In this document: positions 11,101-24,022 of the stretch, one piece after another
How the letters are laid out: every line of letters begins with the position of its first letter
Position numbering within the stretch: position 1 is the stretch's first letter
Assembly: GCA_003117195.1 (NCBI GenBank)
Contig: BDSI01000006.1
Location: forward strand, 1,424,238 to 1,488,237
Direction: 5' to 3'
Origin: Eudorina sp. 2006-703-Eu-15
Taxonomy: Eukaryota; Chlorophyta; Chlorophyceae; Chlamydomonadales; Volvocaceae
DNA length: 64,000 nucleotides
Made by a program: the position numbers and the translations under genes
The notes under the pieces: generated by a model
What the model saw: the letters and a program-made list of their open reading frames with translations, nothing else
What the model was told of the DNA's origin: nothing
Databases searched by the model: none

Positions 11101-13939
11101 CAACCCCGCTCCCAACCCCGCTCCCAACCCCGCTCCCAACCCCAACCCACTCGGCCTCCGTTCCTTGCCGGGTGCTGTCAGGTGGTAGCCATCACGGGTC
11201 GCATCGTGAAGGCGGATGACCGGCAGCTGGATGCCCTTGTGCTGAGGGGCCGGGCCTACTTCTACCTGGTGAGGTGGTGCCTGGCTGGGTGGGTGGGTGG
11301 GGGCTGGAAGGCTGATGGGGCAGGGGATGGGGGTCAGCTGGGGGGGTACCTGGCGGGATGGTCCTGGCCGGGGTGGCTGGGAGGCGGAATGGGGAAGGGA
11401 AGAGGGGCCCGGGGTTTACATAAAAGACCCCAGACACACGCAGCCCGGCGACAAATACTTAGCAACAGTTGACCCCGTGGGGGACTACGAGGCGACAGGT
11501 GAGGGGCCAGGTTAGGGGGCCGCGGGTGCTGCTCCGTCGGGAGGCCGTAAGGCCGCCCCTCACCCCGGGGGGGTTGGGGGGGAGGGGCTGCGGCTCCGTG
11601 ACGCGCCCGCCTCTCCCCCTCAGTTCTCCTCAACTACACACCTGTGTCATATGCTGTCGACGGATCGCGTCGACAGGAGGCGTTGGCGCGATCCGTCTGT
11701 CCGTCCGTCCGTCCGTCCATCGGACGGGTTTGCGCTGCCCGCCTCGGGGGGGGGAGGGGGTCACCGCTTGGTCCTGCCTGGCGGCCTGCCGGCCGGCACT
11801 GAGGGAGACCTTTCCATGGGTCGCTCCGATCCCCCCTTTCTTCTTCCATCCCTCCCCCCCCTGCCTGGGGCTCCGCAGGCGGATCACGACATGGCCAAGC
11901 GCCACTACGGGGAGGCGCTCAAGTACGACCCGGACCACAAGTCGGCTCGCAAGGAGTTCAACAAGGTAGGTGTGTTGCTGTTGAGTGTGACGCGCCGCGA
12001 GTTGGGCTGGCTGGGTTCGGCAAGGCAGAGGTTGCAGATGCAGTGCGTGCTGTCTGCGAATGTGCGGGGCCGGATCGGGAGGGGGGCGGAGAGAACCGCG
12101 GAGTCGAAGACACGCTGAGGGCAAACGCACACGGCACACGGAGGGCAGTCTTGCTCGGGTTTCTTCGGCTGCACTCGGGGGTCATGCGCTGCGTCGGATT
12201 TCATAGGGGTTCCATACTCTTAATGTACACCGTGTCGACTGGGGGCCCTAGCGACACCACCCCTCCCCCCTGGGCCTGGGCTTGTGCCTGGGCTTGTCTT
12301 TCGGGTTTACTTTCCTTTTTTCAATTTAAACCCTCCCCCCTCCCCCTTCGTGCCCTTTGGGTCCCCTGCCACCCTACCCCCCCTCCATGCAGCACCACTC
12401 CAACCCCGCCCCTCCCCCTCGCCCCTCGCCCCTAGTTTTTCCAGTCGAACCGTCGCTCTGGCAGTAGCGCAGTTTGACATGTCTACCAATTTCCTATATC
12501 CCCCTCGCCCCCCCAGGTCAAGGACTACGACCGCAAGAAGTCCCGGGCCTTGAAGGCCCTGGAGGCGCAGGACTGGCCCGAGGCGGAGAAGAACTTCATC
12601 GAGGCGCTGCACGTGAGGGGCGGAGGAGGGGGGGCGGGGTGCGGGGTGGGGTAGTGGGGGATGGAGTGCGCGGTGTGGTCCATGGAATCTGGCAACTTGG
12701 TGGGCTCCACAACCGGGGTGTGTGCAGGGGGCTGTGGCAGTGCACGGGAGGAGGGAGTACCAGCTAGGGTGGTACCGGCCTGGACAGTGCGGGGCGGGGG
12801 CACGGGACCCTTCCTTCGTGACGGGCGCAGTCGGATATAATCGTGGACGGGTCTCACCCACCACCACCTCTCACCCACCACCACCTCTCACCCACCAACC
12901 ACCTCTCACCCACCAACCACCTCTCACCCACCACCACCTCTCACCCACCAACCACCTCTCACCCACCAACCACCTCTCACCCACCAACCACCTCTCACCC
13001 ACCAACCACCTCTCACCCACCAACCACCTCCCCCTTCCCCGAACCCCTCCACACCCGACCTTCGGCAAGACCAACCCCCCCATGCCCCCAGTCTCTTCGC
13101 CATCTGTTCCTTTCCTTAACTGCCAGGCGGGGCAGTGGAGTCGCCAAAGACCAAAGCCCGGTTTCTCCCCCTCCCTTCCTCTCCCCTATACTTCCTCCCC
13201 CCTATGCTCCCTCTCCCCCTCCCTTCCTCTCCCCCTCCCCCTTCCCCCCGCAGGTGGACCCCTCCCACCGGCGCGGCAACGAGGCGCTGTGGCTGGGTCT
13301 GTGCAAGTCCCGCGCCGCGCTGCGCCGCTTCGACACCGCCGTGTCGGACTGCTCCAACGTGCTGCTGCTGGACCCGGGCAACCGGGAGGCCAAGCTGCTG
13401 GTGGTGCGGCTGCTGATGGACGCGGAGAGGTTCGACGAGGCGCAGGTCAAGGCGAGGGAGTTCCTGGGGCAGCACCAGCAGGACGGCGAGTTCCACGAGG
13501 TGGGGCTGGGGGTGGAGTGGGGGTGGGTGGGTGGGGGTGGGTTATCGATTTGTTGCTTTTTTGCGGCTTCGCTGTCTTTATTGACAAAAAGGGGGTTGGT
13601 GGGTGGGTGGGTGCGTAGTTTTTGGGTGGGAGGGTGAAAGTGCGAAGGGGGATGGATGTGTAGTTTCGGGGGGGCGGGGTGTGAAAGCGGGAAAGGAGCC
13701 AGCCCCGAACGGATCCGGTCACACCCCGCACCCGCTGACGAAGTGACCCGGTCTCACCCCGCACCCGCTGGCTGGCTCCCTCAGCTGGCCCGGGAGGCGG
13801 AGCGGCGGCTCAAGATGGCCAAGCGCAAGGACTACTACAAGATCCTGGTACGAGGGGGCAGACCGGGGTCGGGGGGCACGGGGGTGCGGGGAGGTTTGGG
13901 GGGCAGGGAGGTGGTCTCTCGGTGACTTTTGGGGGGTGA

Positions 13940-13995
<56 letters not shown>

Positions 13996-15014
13996 GGCTT
14001 GCGAGGCTTGCTTCGCACCTGGCATTTGCGCCCAGTACGTCCAGACGCCTCACGCCTTCTGGTCCCGCCTCGCTTGCCACACAGCAACCAGCCCTCGTGT
14101 GCCCTGCTGCCTCCCGCCATGTCCACCATGAACCCCCCCCAACCGCCCCTCCCGACATTCCCCCTCGACACCCCACCCCCACCCCGGACACCTCCACGCA
14201 GGGCGTTGACAAGTCTGCGGGGGAGCGGGAGATCAAGAAGGCCTACCGCGATATGGCCAAGAAGTACCACCCCGACAAGGTGGGGGCTGACGGGGGGTTG
14301 GGGCGCCTGACGGGGCGGGGACCGGGACGGGCGCGGTCCGCATCTCTCTCCCCCCCCCCGCGCGAGCGGACACCCCACTGGGAGCACGGCCCAGTCTGGG
14401 TGACAAACGTGCGAGGTCCTGGCAAGGTGGTTCGGTTTGGGATTCCAGAATGCGCAAATCCACGAGCATTTTCAGATGCGCCCCCCCTCCCCCCCTCCCT
14501 CCCTCCCGTCCCCCCTCCCTCCCTCCCTGCCTTTACCGCCCCCGTCTCTCCACGTGACCGGGCCGCACGATCCGGCTCCGCTCCCTTGCCCTACTTTCCT
14601 GTTGACACCCTCCCCTCTTGGCGCTGACCTCCCCCCTCTTGGCGCTGACCTCCCCCCTCTTGGCGCTGACCTCCCCCCTCTTGGCGCTGACCTCCCCCCT
14701 CTTGGCGCCGACCTCCCCCCTCTTGGCGCCGACCTCCCCCCTCTTGGCGCCGACCCCTTCGTCAATCCAGCTGATTGTTTCTTCGCTTTCCTCCTCTTGG
14801 CTTGGCCCGGGGGCCACAGGTGTCGCCCGACGAGCGTACGGCGGCGGAGGCCCAGTTCCGGGAGATCGCCGAGGCGTACGAGGTGCTGTCAGACGAGGGC
14901 AAGCGTACGGCGTACGACAATGGCCAGGACCTGGACGAGCACGCGCAGCAGCAGCAGCAGCAGTGGGGCGGCTTCCCGCAGGGGGGCATGCATTTCACGT
15001 TCCGGTTCGGGTAG
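8163..15014 (+). CDS. DNAJC3: DNAJC3/P58IPK-type ER co-chaperone (TPR repeats plus J domain)
   Basis: Fourteen exons give a 500-residue protein, close to the length of animal and plant P58IPK: 8163-8220, 8301-8408, 8503-8627, 8855-8895, 9410-9482, 10143-10337, 10865-10915, 11182-11268, 11879-11965, 12517-12612, 13254-13499, 13785-13847, 14202-14279 and 14820-15014. The start codon opens a signal peptide ([13 protein letters not shown]). TPR units run from about residue 30 to 390, for example [14 protein letters not shown] and [15 protein letters not shown] domain starts near residue 402 (DYYKIL) and has HPD at 433-435. The end is MHFTFRFG with no KDEL signal. Known P58IPK proteins bind unfolded clients in the ER lumen and pass them to BiP through the J domain. 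All junction phases agree, so the model is strong. Confidence 0.97.
11036..11150. repeat. 12-bp minisatellite in a P58IPK intron
   Basis: About eight units of CGCTCCCAACCC lie just upstream of exon 8. Confidence 0.95.
12443..12504 (+). repeat. Best-preserved copy of the dispersed intronic element
   Basis: It starts AGTCGAACCGTCGCTCTGGC, continues AGTAGCGCAGTTTGACATGT and ends CTACCAATTTCCTATATCCC. It ends about 12 bp before the acceptor of P58IPK exon 10. Confidence 0.8.
12854..13030. repeat. CACCCACC-based minisatellite in a P58IPK intron
   Basis: About ten units of the 18-19 bp motif CACCCACCAACCACCTCT occur, with one-base length variants. Confidence 0.95.
13943..13991. repeat. (GT)n microsatellite in a P58IPK intron
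   Basis: Perfect GT repeat of about 24 units. Confidence 0.97.
14611..14757. repeat. 21-bp minisatellite in the last P58IPK intron
   Basis: Seven units of CCCCTCTTGGCGCTGACCTCC, with a T-to-C change shared by the last three units. Confidence 0.95.
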
Positions 15015-15591
15015 GGAGCGCCCTTGGGGGCATTTTGGGGGCATTGAGGGGGGGGGCCCGGGGGGAGGCGCATCCTTCTGTGGGGGGGGGCGGTGGGGTG
15101 CTGCTGATGCGCCTGTGGCCTGCCTGCCTATGGATGTGGATGTGGACGTGGATGCGGGTGTGGGGATGTAGTCGTAGTACCGTTACAGTGTGGATAGGCT
15201 TCCGGGCCCTGTCTAAGGGTTGTGGGGATGTGGGGATGGGGATGTGGACGTGGATAGGGATAGGGATAGGGATGGGGATGGGGATGCGGTCGGCCACACC
15301 ACACCCCTGAGTGACTGCGAAGTTGGTTCAGAGCGGAAACCAACCCCCCGCACAGACAGGGATCCAGTCTCCGGCGGTTGAGCGGCGCTGCAGCCCCGCG
15401 GAGGAGGCTGTCGGTGGGCCGCGTGCCGAGGTGCAGCAGGGGAGAGGAGGGGGACCTGGGGACTTGGGGAGCGCCGCTGATAACCGCTAACTGCTAACGA
15501 ATTACGGGGCTCGGAGGGTGTTGCGAAACCCGCGGTGCCTGATGGACAACACCCCCGCCACCCCCCACACACGCATAGCGGCTCAGTTCTC

Positions 15592-15596
<5 letters not shown>

Positions 15597-15676
<80 letters not shown>
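15597..15676. repeat. (CA)40 microsatellite
   Basis: Perfect dinucleotide repeat downstream of the P58IPK stop. Confidence 0.97.
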
Positions 15677-15677
<1 letters not shown>

Positions 15678-18600
15678 GCTGCCGGTGTGGTGTGTGTATT
15701 TGTGTGCTCCGGTGCCCCCGAGCTGGGTTGCCTTCCGCACAAGACGCAACGACACAAGGACGCGCTCTTTGAAAGACATGGACCACTTGCTTCGCTTGAT
15801 TGTATGCGGTTAGGTGGGGAAGACCCGCGAGTGAGCCGCAGGTGCGCGTGGGCGGTGTGGTGTGGTGCGGGGTCAGTGATTTTAATGAAAGACCTGGCTG
15901 TGGCGCGTTTCAAGAGGCGGCGAGCGAGCAGACTGGGGACACGTGCGCGCACTGCAAGCAAGCGAGCCAGTTGAGGTGGTTAGCGGGCTTTCGGAGTCGG
16001 CAGGTGGGTGGGCGGGTCGGTAGGTGGGTGGGTGGGTGCGTGGGGAAGCGAGGAGTGAGAGCGGCGGGTTGAACCAGCTGCGCCGGTACCCCTATAGCGG
16101 ATAGCTGCGGGCGCGCGACTCGAGGGAGGGAGGGAGGGAGGGGTGCGGGCCGTGAGCAGGTGGATGAGACGCGGTGGGGCCGGCGCGGCGCCGGCATGCG
16201 GCGGCTGCAGCGGCCTTGAGGGCTGTGTATGTGTGGGGGGGGGAGATGCGTCGGCGGCGGTGAGGGCGATTGAGAGCGCGAGAGTGATTGAGTCGCTTGG
16301 GGGGGTTGAGGGCGGGTACTGTGGGCGGGCGTGTGGGTGGACAGCGAGCGAAAGCCGAGTGAGGTAGATGAGGTGGTGGTGACGGGGTGTCCACGGCTGC
16401 GGCGGGAGGCAGATGACGAAGAGGAGGTAGGGCGGCAAGGCGGCACCCGTCTGTCGGCACGATGCGACGTGATGTACCGTCAAGGGAGGATCGGCGGGAA
16501 GAGACGTGTCCAGGGTGGGCACGGCCGGGGATGATCATACACGCTTGGCTGGCGCATCACCAGAAGCGTCCACCACCGACGCTTCATCGAAGGTGGAGTC
16601 GGGTTATCCTTATGAAGAGGGCAGAACCATGGTCCGGCCGGTACTTCAGACAATGGTGGGTCCATCCAGACACACGGTGTGCCAACCCAGACAACAGGAA
16701 GGGCTCATCGCAAAGCAAAAGAGTCGCCGTCAGTCGTCCACGCAGACAGACCGCGCAAGTAATTCCGGAGCCATCATCCATATCGGTGCTTTTGGACAGG
16801 ACTGTAAGCCTTACGTTCGGGTTTGTAGCCCTCCGCCGACAGCCACGTCAACGCGGCCCCCCTCGCCCCGCGGTTGCAAAGGACACAGCAGGGAGGGCAG
16901 CCACGCACACTGTAATCCGGCACTGGCTGCATGTGAGGAACTGCACCATAGCGCAATTATTACAGGTGGTGGACCCTTAGTCCCGGCCAGCGGTCGATCC
17001 AGCGGGCCCAGACAGCTTCGAGGGCACCTCACAGCTAACACCCGCAACCAACCCTGCTGCGCACCCGTCCTCCATCACCCGGGGGGCGGGCAAAGGGGGT
17101 CGTGCAGCCATACCGCGGCCAACACACCAGGCTACTAGGGCGCCAGGATTGGCTATCCTGGAAACTACACCAGACCCGCCGAATCACGTGGCGGGCGCGG
17201 GTAGCGGAGTCAGGATTTGAGCTGCAGGACTCTGGACATAGATAAACAAGCGCGTACCAAGACCGTCATCCATTCATTCATTCAAGATCCGCGGGGTGCA
17301 ATGTAGCATGATCAATCATTGCACCATGCACGAATAATTCTGGGTCTCGCGGTTTTGTAAACAGCAACGCCATCATCGTCGCCTTGCAATTTGAACGGTT
17401 TTGGCTGCTGTTGGGTAACCTGAACGTGTCATGCGTGCAGGAACGAAAGGCAGGACGGTGAAGAGACAGGTTATGGGGGCTGGAGGAAACAGACACGCGC
17501 CACTGCATGCGCGGCCACTGCAGCGCTTCACAACAGAGCGCATGACGTACGTACAGAGTCAGGATATCCTTCACACGGCATGCCCAGCATGCATTCCTGT
17601 AGGCGCCAATCACAGCACAGCACAACCAGGAACGAAGTCCGCCCTCCGACGTGCCGTACAAACGCGGCGGCACCCCTAGGCACCCCGCACACCGAATCGA
17701 GACATGCAGCCAGCCCGTGAAGCTCTTTGTGACCGAAAGGTCTTAGGACCAAGGTAAATAGCTCGAGCAGTACCTTTGTAGTTGCGGGTAAGAGCACGCA
17801 GGAGGGCAAAAGGATTGGAGGGGAAGACGCGGAGGCGAGTGTCCCTTCACACACACAAATGCCAACCAAGACAGCGATGCCCCCTCACCCACTTTCCCCC
17901 TCCTCCCGTTGTCAGGACCCCGGACCAGGCAGCGCGTCGACAAAGCCCGCCGCCGGGCGTTCCACGCAATCCTTCCATGCATCCTTCCTCGTCCCAGCGT
18001 CAATCACACAGCCCGCTCTCTCCTCTCTCTCTCCCCCCCCGGGATCGCCTCCCCCCAAGGATCGCCCGCGGTGTCAGCTGAAGCCACCCACCGCGGTCAG
18101 GCGGTTAAGATCCCGGATTGATGCCCCCCGGGCTCACCCCCGAGCGACATTGTTCGGGAGCGTGAGATCATGGTGAGCTGCGGAGATGTGGAGTTGATAT
18201 CACCATGCAGTTGATGGATCGAGATTCGCATGCATGCTGGATGAATGGGTGACGATGGCCGGACCCTACCTCTGTCTCCACGTACGGATGTGAGGCGGGT
18301 GAACGGATGAGGGGTGATCTTCGGTTGGCTGGATCAACCGCCGCCTTGGGCCCCCGGTTCGTATGGTGTACGTACGTGCGGTGTGATGGTGGCAGGTGGG
18401 GTCCTATCTACAGCGTCAAAGATACTAAGGATGAGGAAAACTCCTTCAGCAGGCAGCAGGGCCCGGAAGCCTATCCACGCGGTAATGGCACGAACCGCAT
18501 ATCGCCTCCGTCCACACAGATCGCCACAGCATGACAACATCACAACAAGCAACATCAACGGACGTTCGGCCGCACGTACGTCGCTACAACGCACAATGTG

Positions 18601-19337
18601 AACCGCACCGGCGGGATGGATTCCGCTCGCGGGTGCACCCCACCGACAACAACACGATGACGGGTTGAGGGGTTACCAGTGATAGATGCTCTCTCGGCCG
18701 CTCGGTATGTTGCCGTCGCGAGGTGGACCCTCGCCGACCCCGCCCCTGACTGGGGCCGAATCGCCGACCCCCTGACTGGGGCCGAATCGCCGACTCCCTG
18801 ACTCGCTGATGCACTCAACGGCTACGTCTGGTTCGGGACGTATCATGCAGGGCCACAGGCACGTTGCCCGGAGAGACGGTCCCCGCACATACAGGCCCGG
18901 ATGCATCTAGAGGTAGGACCAGCAGTGCATGCACGGAGCGCGCGCCACGACAGGCCGCCCAGCCAACGGACAGCAATGGAAGCGTCCATGGAAGCGTCGC
19001 GGCCTCTTGCGGTGTCGCACAAACTGCACTCACTGCACCCACACCAGCGCAGAGCCTCGCCATGCATGATGCGGCATGATGAATAACGTGACATAGCCGA
19101 CGAGAATGAAATTTGAGCGAATATCGACCATCGAGTGGGTAATGCGTGTGGGTATGCGAGCAAAACAATACGCATCCGGCACATGTGCAGTAACCCATGA
19201 GCATTCCAATCCGGCCAGTCTGTTTGGTGAACCCCCCCTGGATCCACTGGTTCGAATACATGCATAACCGAAAGTCAATCAGCTGCGCCACCTCGTAGAC
19301 GTTAGGCACACGTGCAAAACTGTTGTCCAGACCGTCG

Positions 19338-19411
19338 ACTGGCCAGCCAGCCAGTCAGTCAGTCAGTCAGTCAGCCAGCCAGCCAACTGGCCAGACAGCC
19401 AGCCAGCCTGC
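19338..19411. repeat. CAGC/CAGT tetranucleotide repeat
   Basis: Alternating blocks of CCAG and TCAG units in the gene-poor stretch. Confidence 0.9.
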
Positions 19412-21243
19412 CAGAAGGGCGCCGCATTGGGCAGCCCGGGGTTGGGGGTGTGGGCAGCCGGTGCATGCCACCGCAGCCACCCCGCGCGCAGCCACCGTAC
19501 GTACGTCCCCGGTGGGAAGGTCCTCGCGGGAAGGTCGCCGATACCGGTTTCCCCCCCCCTCGGCGACCCGCTGGGGTACCCTATCCACACATCGACGTGG
19601 CGGCTGACCCCATCTGTCTGTTTGGAGTGCACCCGACCATCCATCCATGTCGTTGCAAAGCTTCCATAGATCATTGATCCACCTACCCATTCATTAATAA
19701 ACTTCAGGGTTCCAGCCCCGTACCTTAAGCAGCACGCGTGTTTGCCCGCGCATACTGACCGCTGCCACCCGAGCTCGAGTGGCGGGAGAGTCACCGACTT
19801 GACCGCACCACTCGCCGGCACCACCCCGCCCAAACAAACCCTCCTGCCCTGAGCTCCCCACCAAACGCTGACCAGGCAGGGCCAAGGCCCTGCCCGGTAG
19901 CCGTCTTCATGACCAGCCGACCGCCTAACCACCTTGCAGATAAATCGGTTTATGCAAGTAAGTGTGTGTGGGCTGTGGGGGGCTCATCCCGTTGAAGACG
20001 CTCTAGGTGCCGGGCTGGCCCCACTCGGAGGAGCAGCGATGGCCCCCCCCGGCACCAGCAGTCAGGCACCGTACCCCCGAACAGCGCCCACCGACCCTTC
20101 CTTCCTTCCTTCCCTTCTGAGGGGGATGCTAGGCCGGGCGGCACTGCTGCGGCTGCCCGTCGTACCGCATTGTGCAGTGGGGTGCCGCCGCAGTTCGGGG
20201 TGGTCAGTGATGCGGGAGCGCCGGCGGGAGGCCCTGCTGCCCCCGCATGGGCCGCTCCCCGTCCCTCGCTCCGCTCTCCAGCCTTGGGACATCCTCCTAG
20301 TCGCCATCCCTCGCCAGTCCCCCTCCCCTCCCCTCCCCCCGCATATCAGTCTTCCTTCGTTCCGGGTTTGCAGTATTATTCTTCAGCACATGTATGCTGG
20401 CATGCATGCACACCCTGAAGGTCCATCTCTCGAAGGTCCACCAGCGCCGTCACCCTCAGCCTGCCGCGAGCTGGGCAAGGGAACCCGCTTCCAACGGCCC
20501 CTAACATCTAGCTGCAGGCCATGATCCATCCACGATGGCCCAGTCTGAAGTGCCCAGCGCAAACACGCCGACATACGGTACATATACTAATACGTAATAC
20601 CATGGCAGGTGTATAAAACGCATTCTAGTAGGTGGACACCACCAGAGGGGGTGTCGCAGCCGGGTTCCAGGGGCGCGTCCATGCGCTTCAAGTAGATGGC
20701 CCATGCGACCCAGCGCGCGCGCGCCCTTAGGGTACGGCAGCAGATAGATACAAGTCCTCCGTCCAAGCGTCCACGTACCGTACAGCGAGATGTCGCCCAG
20801 CGAGCGCCTGCTGCCCGCTATGCCCTTTGCTGCTACTGCGCTGCCGCTGCTACTGCTACTGCTGCTACCGGGCTGTTTTTGCTGCTGATATTACTGCGCT
20901 GCTGCTGTTGCTGCTGCTGCACTGCGCTGTTGTTGCTGCTGCTACTGCTGGCGACGATGAGCTTCGCCTGGCCGGGTGAGTGTGGAGGCCCCCGGCTGAT
21001 AGGGCGCGAGTTCAGCCACGTTGCTCGCTTGGCAAAATGGCACACACGCAGCGTGCTACTGCCGTACAATGAACAATTATCGTACGATCTCCGGCGTTGC
21101 GAGCCCGGGGGCTGCTGCTCACTGCCGCGGATAGACTCGGAGGCCCTATCCAAGTCATCCCTTTCACCCTCTCATCCTCTCATGCACATGCCTCTGACCA
21201 TGATGAGAGCGCAAGTAAAGAGCGCCACGAGGTCGCCAGCACG

Positions 21244-21675
21244 TTGGTCGGTCGGTCGATCCTTCGGTCGGTCGGTGGGTCCGTCGGTCGGTCGGTCGGT
21301 CGGTCCGTCGGTCGGTCGGTCGGTCCGTCGGTCGTCGGTCGTCGGTCCGTCGGTCCGTCGGTCGGTCGGTCGTTCGGTCGGTCCGTCGGTCGGTCGGTCG
21401 TCGGTCGTCGGTCCGTCGGTCCGTCGGTCGGTCGGTCCGTCGGTCGGTGGGTCGGTCCGTCGGTCGGTCGGTCGGTCGTCGGTCGTCGGCCGTCGGTCCG
21501 TCGGTCCGTCGGTCGGTCGGTCGGTCCGTCGGTCGGTGGGTCGGTCCGTCGGTCGGTCGGTCCGTCGGTCGTCGGTCGTCGGTCCGTCAGTCCGTCGGTC
21601 GTCGGTCGGTCGTCGGTCGGTCGTCGGTCGTGGGTCCGTCGGTCGGTCGGTCCGTCGTTCGGTCGGTCGGTCGGG
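21244..21675. repeat. GGTC/CCGTC compound minisatellite, about 430 bp
   Basis: Units of GGTC, CGTC and CGTCGGTCG form higher-order blocks that recur at intervals of about 110 bp. It creates long artefactual Ser/Val/Gly/Arg open frames on the plus strand. Confidence 0.95.
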
Positions 21676-22104
21676 ATTCCGCTCCGCGCGGAGCCCCTTG
21701 CTTACCCCCGTACTGCCAACCGCCGGGCAGGCACCGGACGGGCAGGCGGGTGCGTCCCCCCCTCGGCAGCAGCGCCAGCATCGTCACCGCTACCCGGCTG
21801 ACCCATACACACTCCACATACAGTCCGTAGGTACGCCTGGAACGTGCGGAGGGTGCACGTATGTATCGGCGACGAGGGGGCGTCGGCTGCCACCTCCCGA
21901 TGGCCATGACCCGGCGCGCAGGCGAAGAGTTCCACTGGGCCCACTGGGGAGGTCCCCTCTGCCCTGACATGTACGTTCCAACGTTCGCGGCCAGCATGCA
22001 CGTACGTACGGCTGCCACCGGTCTGGTACTGCTGCTGGTCGCCGCTGCATTTCGATTGCCCGGATCAGAGCAGAGCCCCAGGACAGGTCCGGTCGTGCCA
22101 GGAA

Positions 22105-22136
<32 letters not shown>

Positions 22137-22194
22137 CCGCCACCGGCACCACTGCCCCCGCCGCTGCTGCCACACACCGCCGCTGCTGCCACTG

Positions 22195-23986
22195 CTACTG
22201 CCGTTTGAGGCTGCTGAGCAGCGAGCCGATGACCGACACCAGATCGGCCGCACGAGGTCGCCTGCGGGGGTCCGTCCGCCAGCACTGGTGAGCCAGGCCG
22301 CTGCGGGGGGGGGGTAGCGGGGGCCCACATACCATACAGCCGGGTGGAGGGGGGGGGGTGAGTGGGGGTTCAGCCTGGGGGGGGGCCCGCAGCGGGTCGC
22401 ACATACAGGGCAGCGACCTCAAGAGGCAGGTGACCGACCCGCATGTATGCGTACTCGCGCCGGTGCGTGCACGGGCAAACGTTGTGTGTGTGCGTGCTGT
22501 GTTGTTGTTGTTGTTGTTGTTGTGCACATACATACCTACATGGGATGTGCTCTAACCAGAGAACGCACGCCGTCTTTGTCTGCAGCCCACTACAACCCAC
22601 TACCGTACTAGGTACACACCCTACACGACGACGCCCTCCCACCATCCCCTATAGGATAGGGATAGGGATAGGGGCAGGGGCAGGGGCAGGGGCAGGGGCA
22701 GGGGCAGGGGCAGGGCAGGGGCAGGGGCAGGGGCAGGGGCAGGGGCAGGGGCAGGGGCAGGGGCAGGGGCAGGGGCAGGGGCAGGGAAGGGGCAGGGAAG
22801 GGGGTAGCGGCTCACCGGTACTGCTGGGGGACGTGTTCGGCGAAGGACGGCCGGGCTCCGGAGCGGACCACCCCGGGGATCCGAGCCACCGCCACGTTGG
22901 CGAAGGGCCGGACGCCCCCCGCCACGAGCTCCCACATCAGGCTGCACAAAACACATGCGCGAGAAAAGAAACACACACACACACGGGTGGGGCGTGTTTA
23001 TCATTTACCACACACATACACGGCACCTGAAATCGCTAGCTTGGAGGGCCGAGTCTGCCAATTAAGACTGCGGGGGGAGCACAGCTTAGCTGCTGGCACA
23101 GCCAGTGCCGTGGCAGCACTGCAATGTAAACATATGTGCATGTATGGATGACGACGAAGGCTCCCCCTGCGCCGCAGGTCAGCCAACCGTAACCGAACAT
23201 ATACGGGACGGCGTACAATGGACTGCAGCGGCGGGACACAGCAGGCGCAGCACAGCACAGCATAGCACAGCACATCGCGGCACAGGCTGTTGGGTCCCTC
23301 TAATCGGCCTTGAGACCCGGCCCGCCCGCCCGCCAGCGCTCACATTCCAAAGCTGTAGACGTCCACCGCGGCGTCCAGCTGCGCGTCTGCAGCCACCCGG
23401 GGGGGGAGGGGGATGGAGAGGAAGGAAAGGGAAGGGAAGCCAAATTAAGGGGGGGAGAGCATGTGAGGCGAGGAGCAGCCGCGAGCGCAGTGGGGTGACT
23501 GACTGACGGCCCGACATGATCACACGTCAGCAGGCGGACAGGCGGTGGTCAGCAGCTGCTGCCCCCTCGTTCCCCGGGGCCAAGTAACTCCTCGCCGTTG
23601 TGAACTTGTTTTCACGAAGCGCCCAACCCATATCGACAGGCGCGCCAGAGCACGAAAGGATCGACGGAAGCACGGAACTCCGCCCATCAGGCACACACAC
23701 AGGCACACTTGGTGGTGCGTAAATAACACACAGTTAGTGGTGGGTGGTTCGGGCGGGCTTCTCGTTAAACACACACACACACACACACGTGTATACGGCG
23801 TTGTACGGCACATGTGATGTATCGTACGTGAGCCCCCGAGTTGGAGTGTGGACACGCTGGAGTGTGTGCACGGGGCGGGCGTACGGCAGTGTCGTCCATC
23901 CGAACTCACTCCTTTGAAGGCTCTCGGGCGCCATGTGGGTGAGCCTGCGGGTGAGCGCGGCATTGCGCGTGTGTGTGTGCGTGTGC

Positions 23987-24022
<36 letters not shown>

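Larger units (their letters stand above)
15015..22194. other. 7.2-kb repeat-rich stretch with no recognised gene
   Basis: The first part must hold the 3' UTR of the P58IPK homologue and the last part the 3' UTR of the minus-strand kinase. Between them are a long CA microsatellite, tetranucleotide repeats, a GGTC/CCGTC minisatellite, and CTG- and CAG-rich tracts (20.8-20.95 and 22.1 kb). A 20-bp segment is shared in opposite orientation between 15191-15213 and 18456-18478. Open frames at 16506-17138 (plus) and 18815-19309 (minus) have no recognisable domain, splice structure or codon bias. I cannot exclude a degraded transposable element or a non-coding transcript. Confidence 0.5.

Noticed and set aside
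16506..17138. 210-codon plus-strand open frame
   Set aside because: No recognisable domain, no codon bias typical of this genome and no supporting splice sites. Listed only as part of the gene-poor block.
17185..17260. tRNA-like half (agcggagtcaggatttgag)
   Set aside because: The stretch resembles a tRNA T-arm, but no complete cloverleaf with anticodon and acceptor stem could be folded by eye.
20696..21967. 423-codon plus-strand open frame with Leu/Cys-rich and Gly/Arg/Ser-rich parts
   Set aside because: It is created by CTG repeats and the GGTC minisatellite. The hydrophobic part is a trinucleotide artefact, and no conserved motif or splice site supports it.
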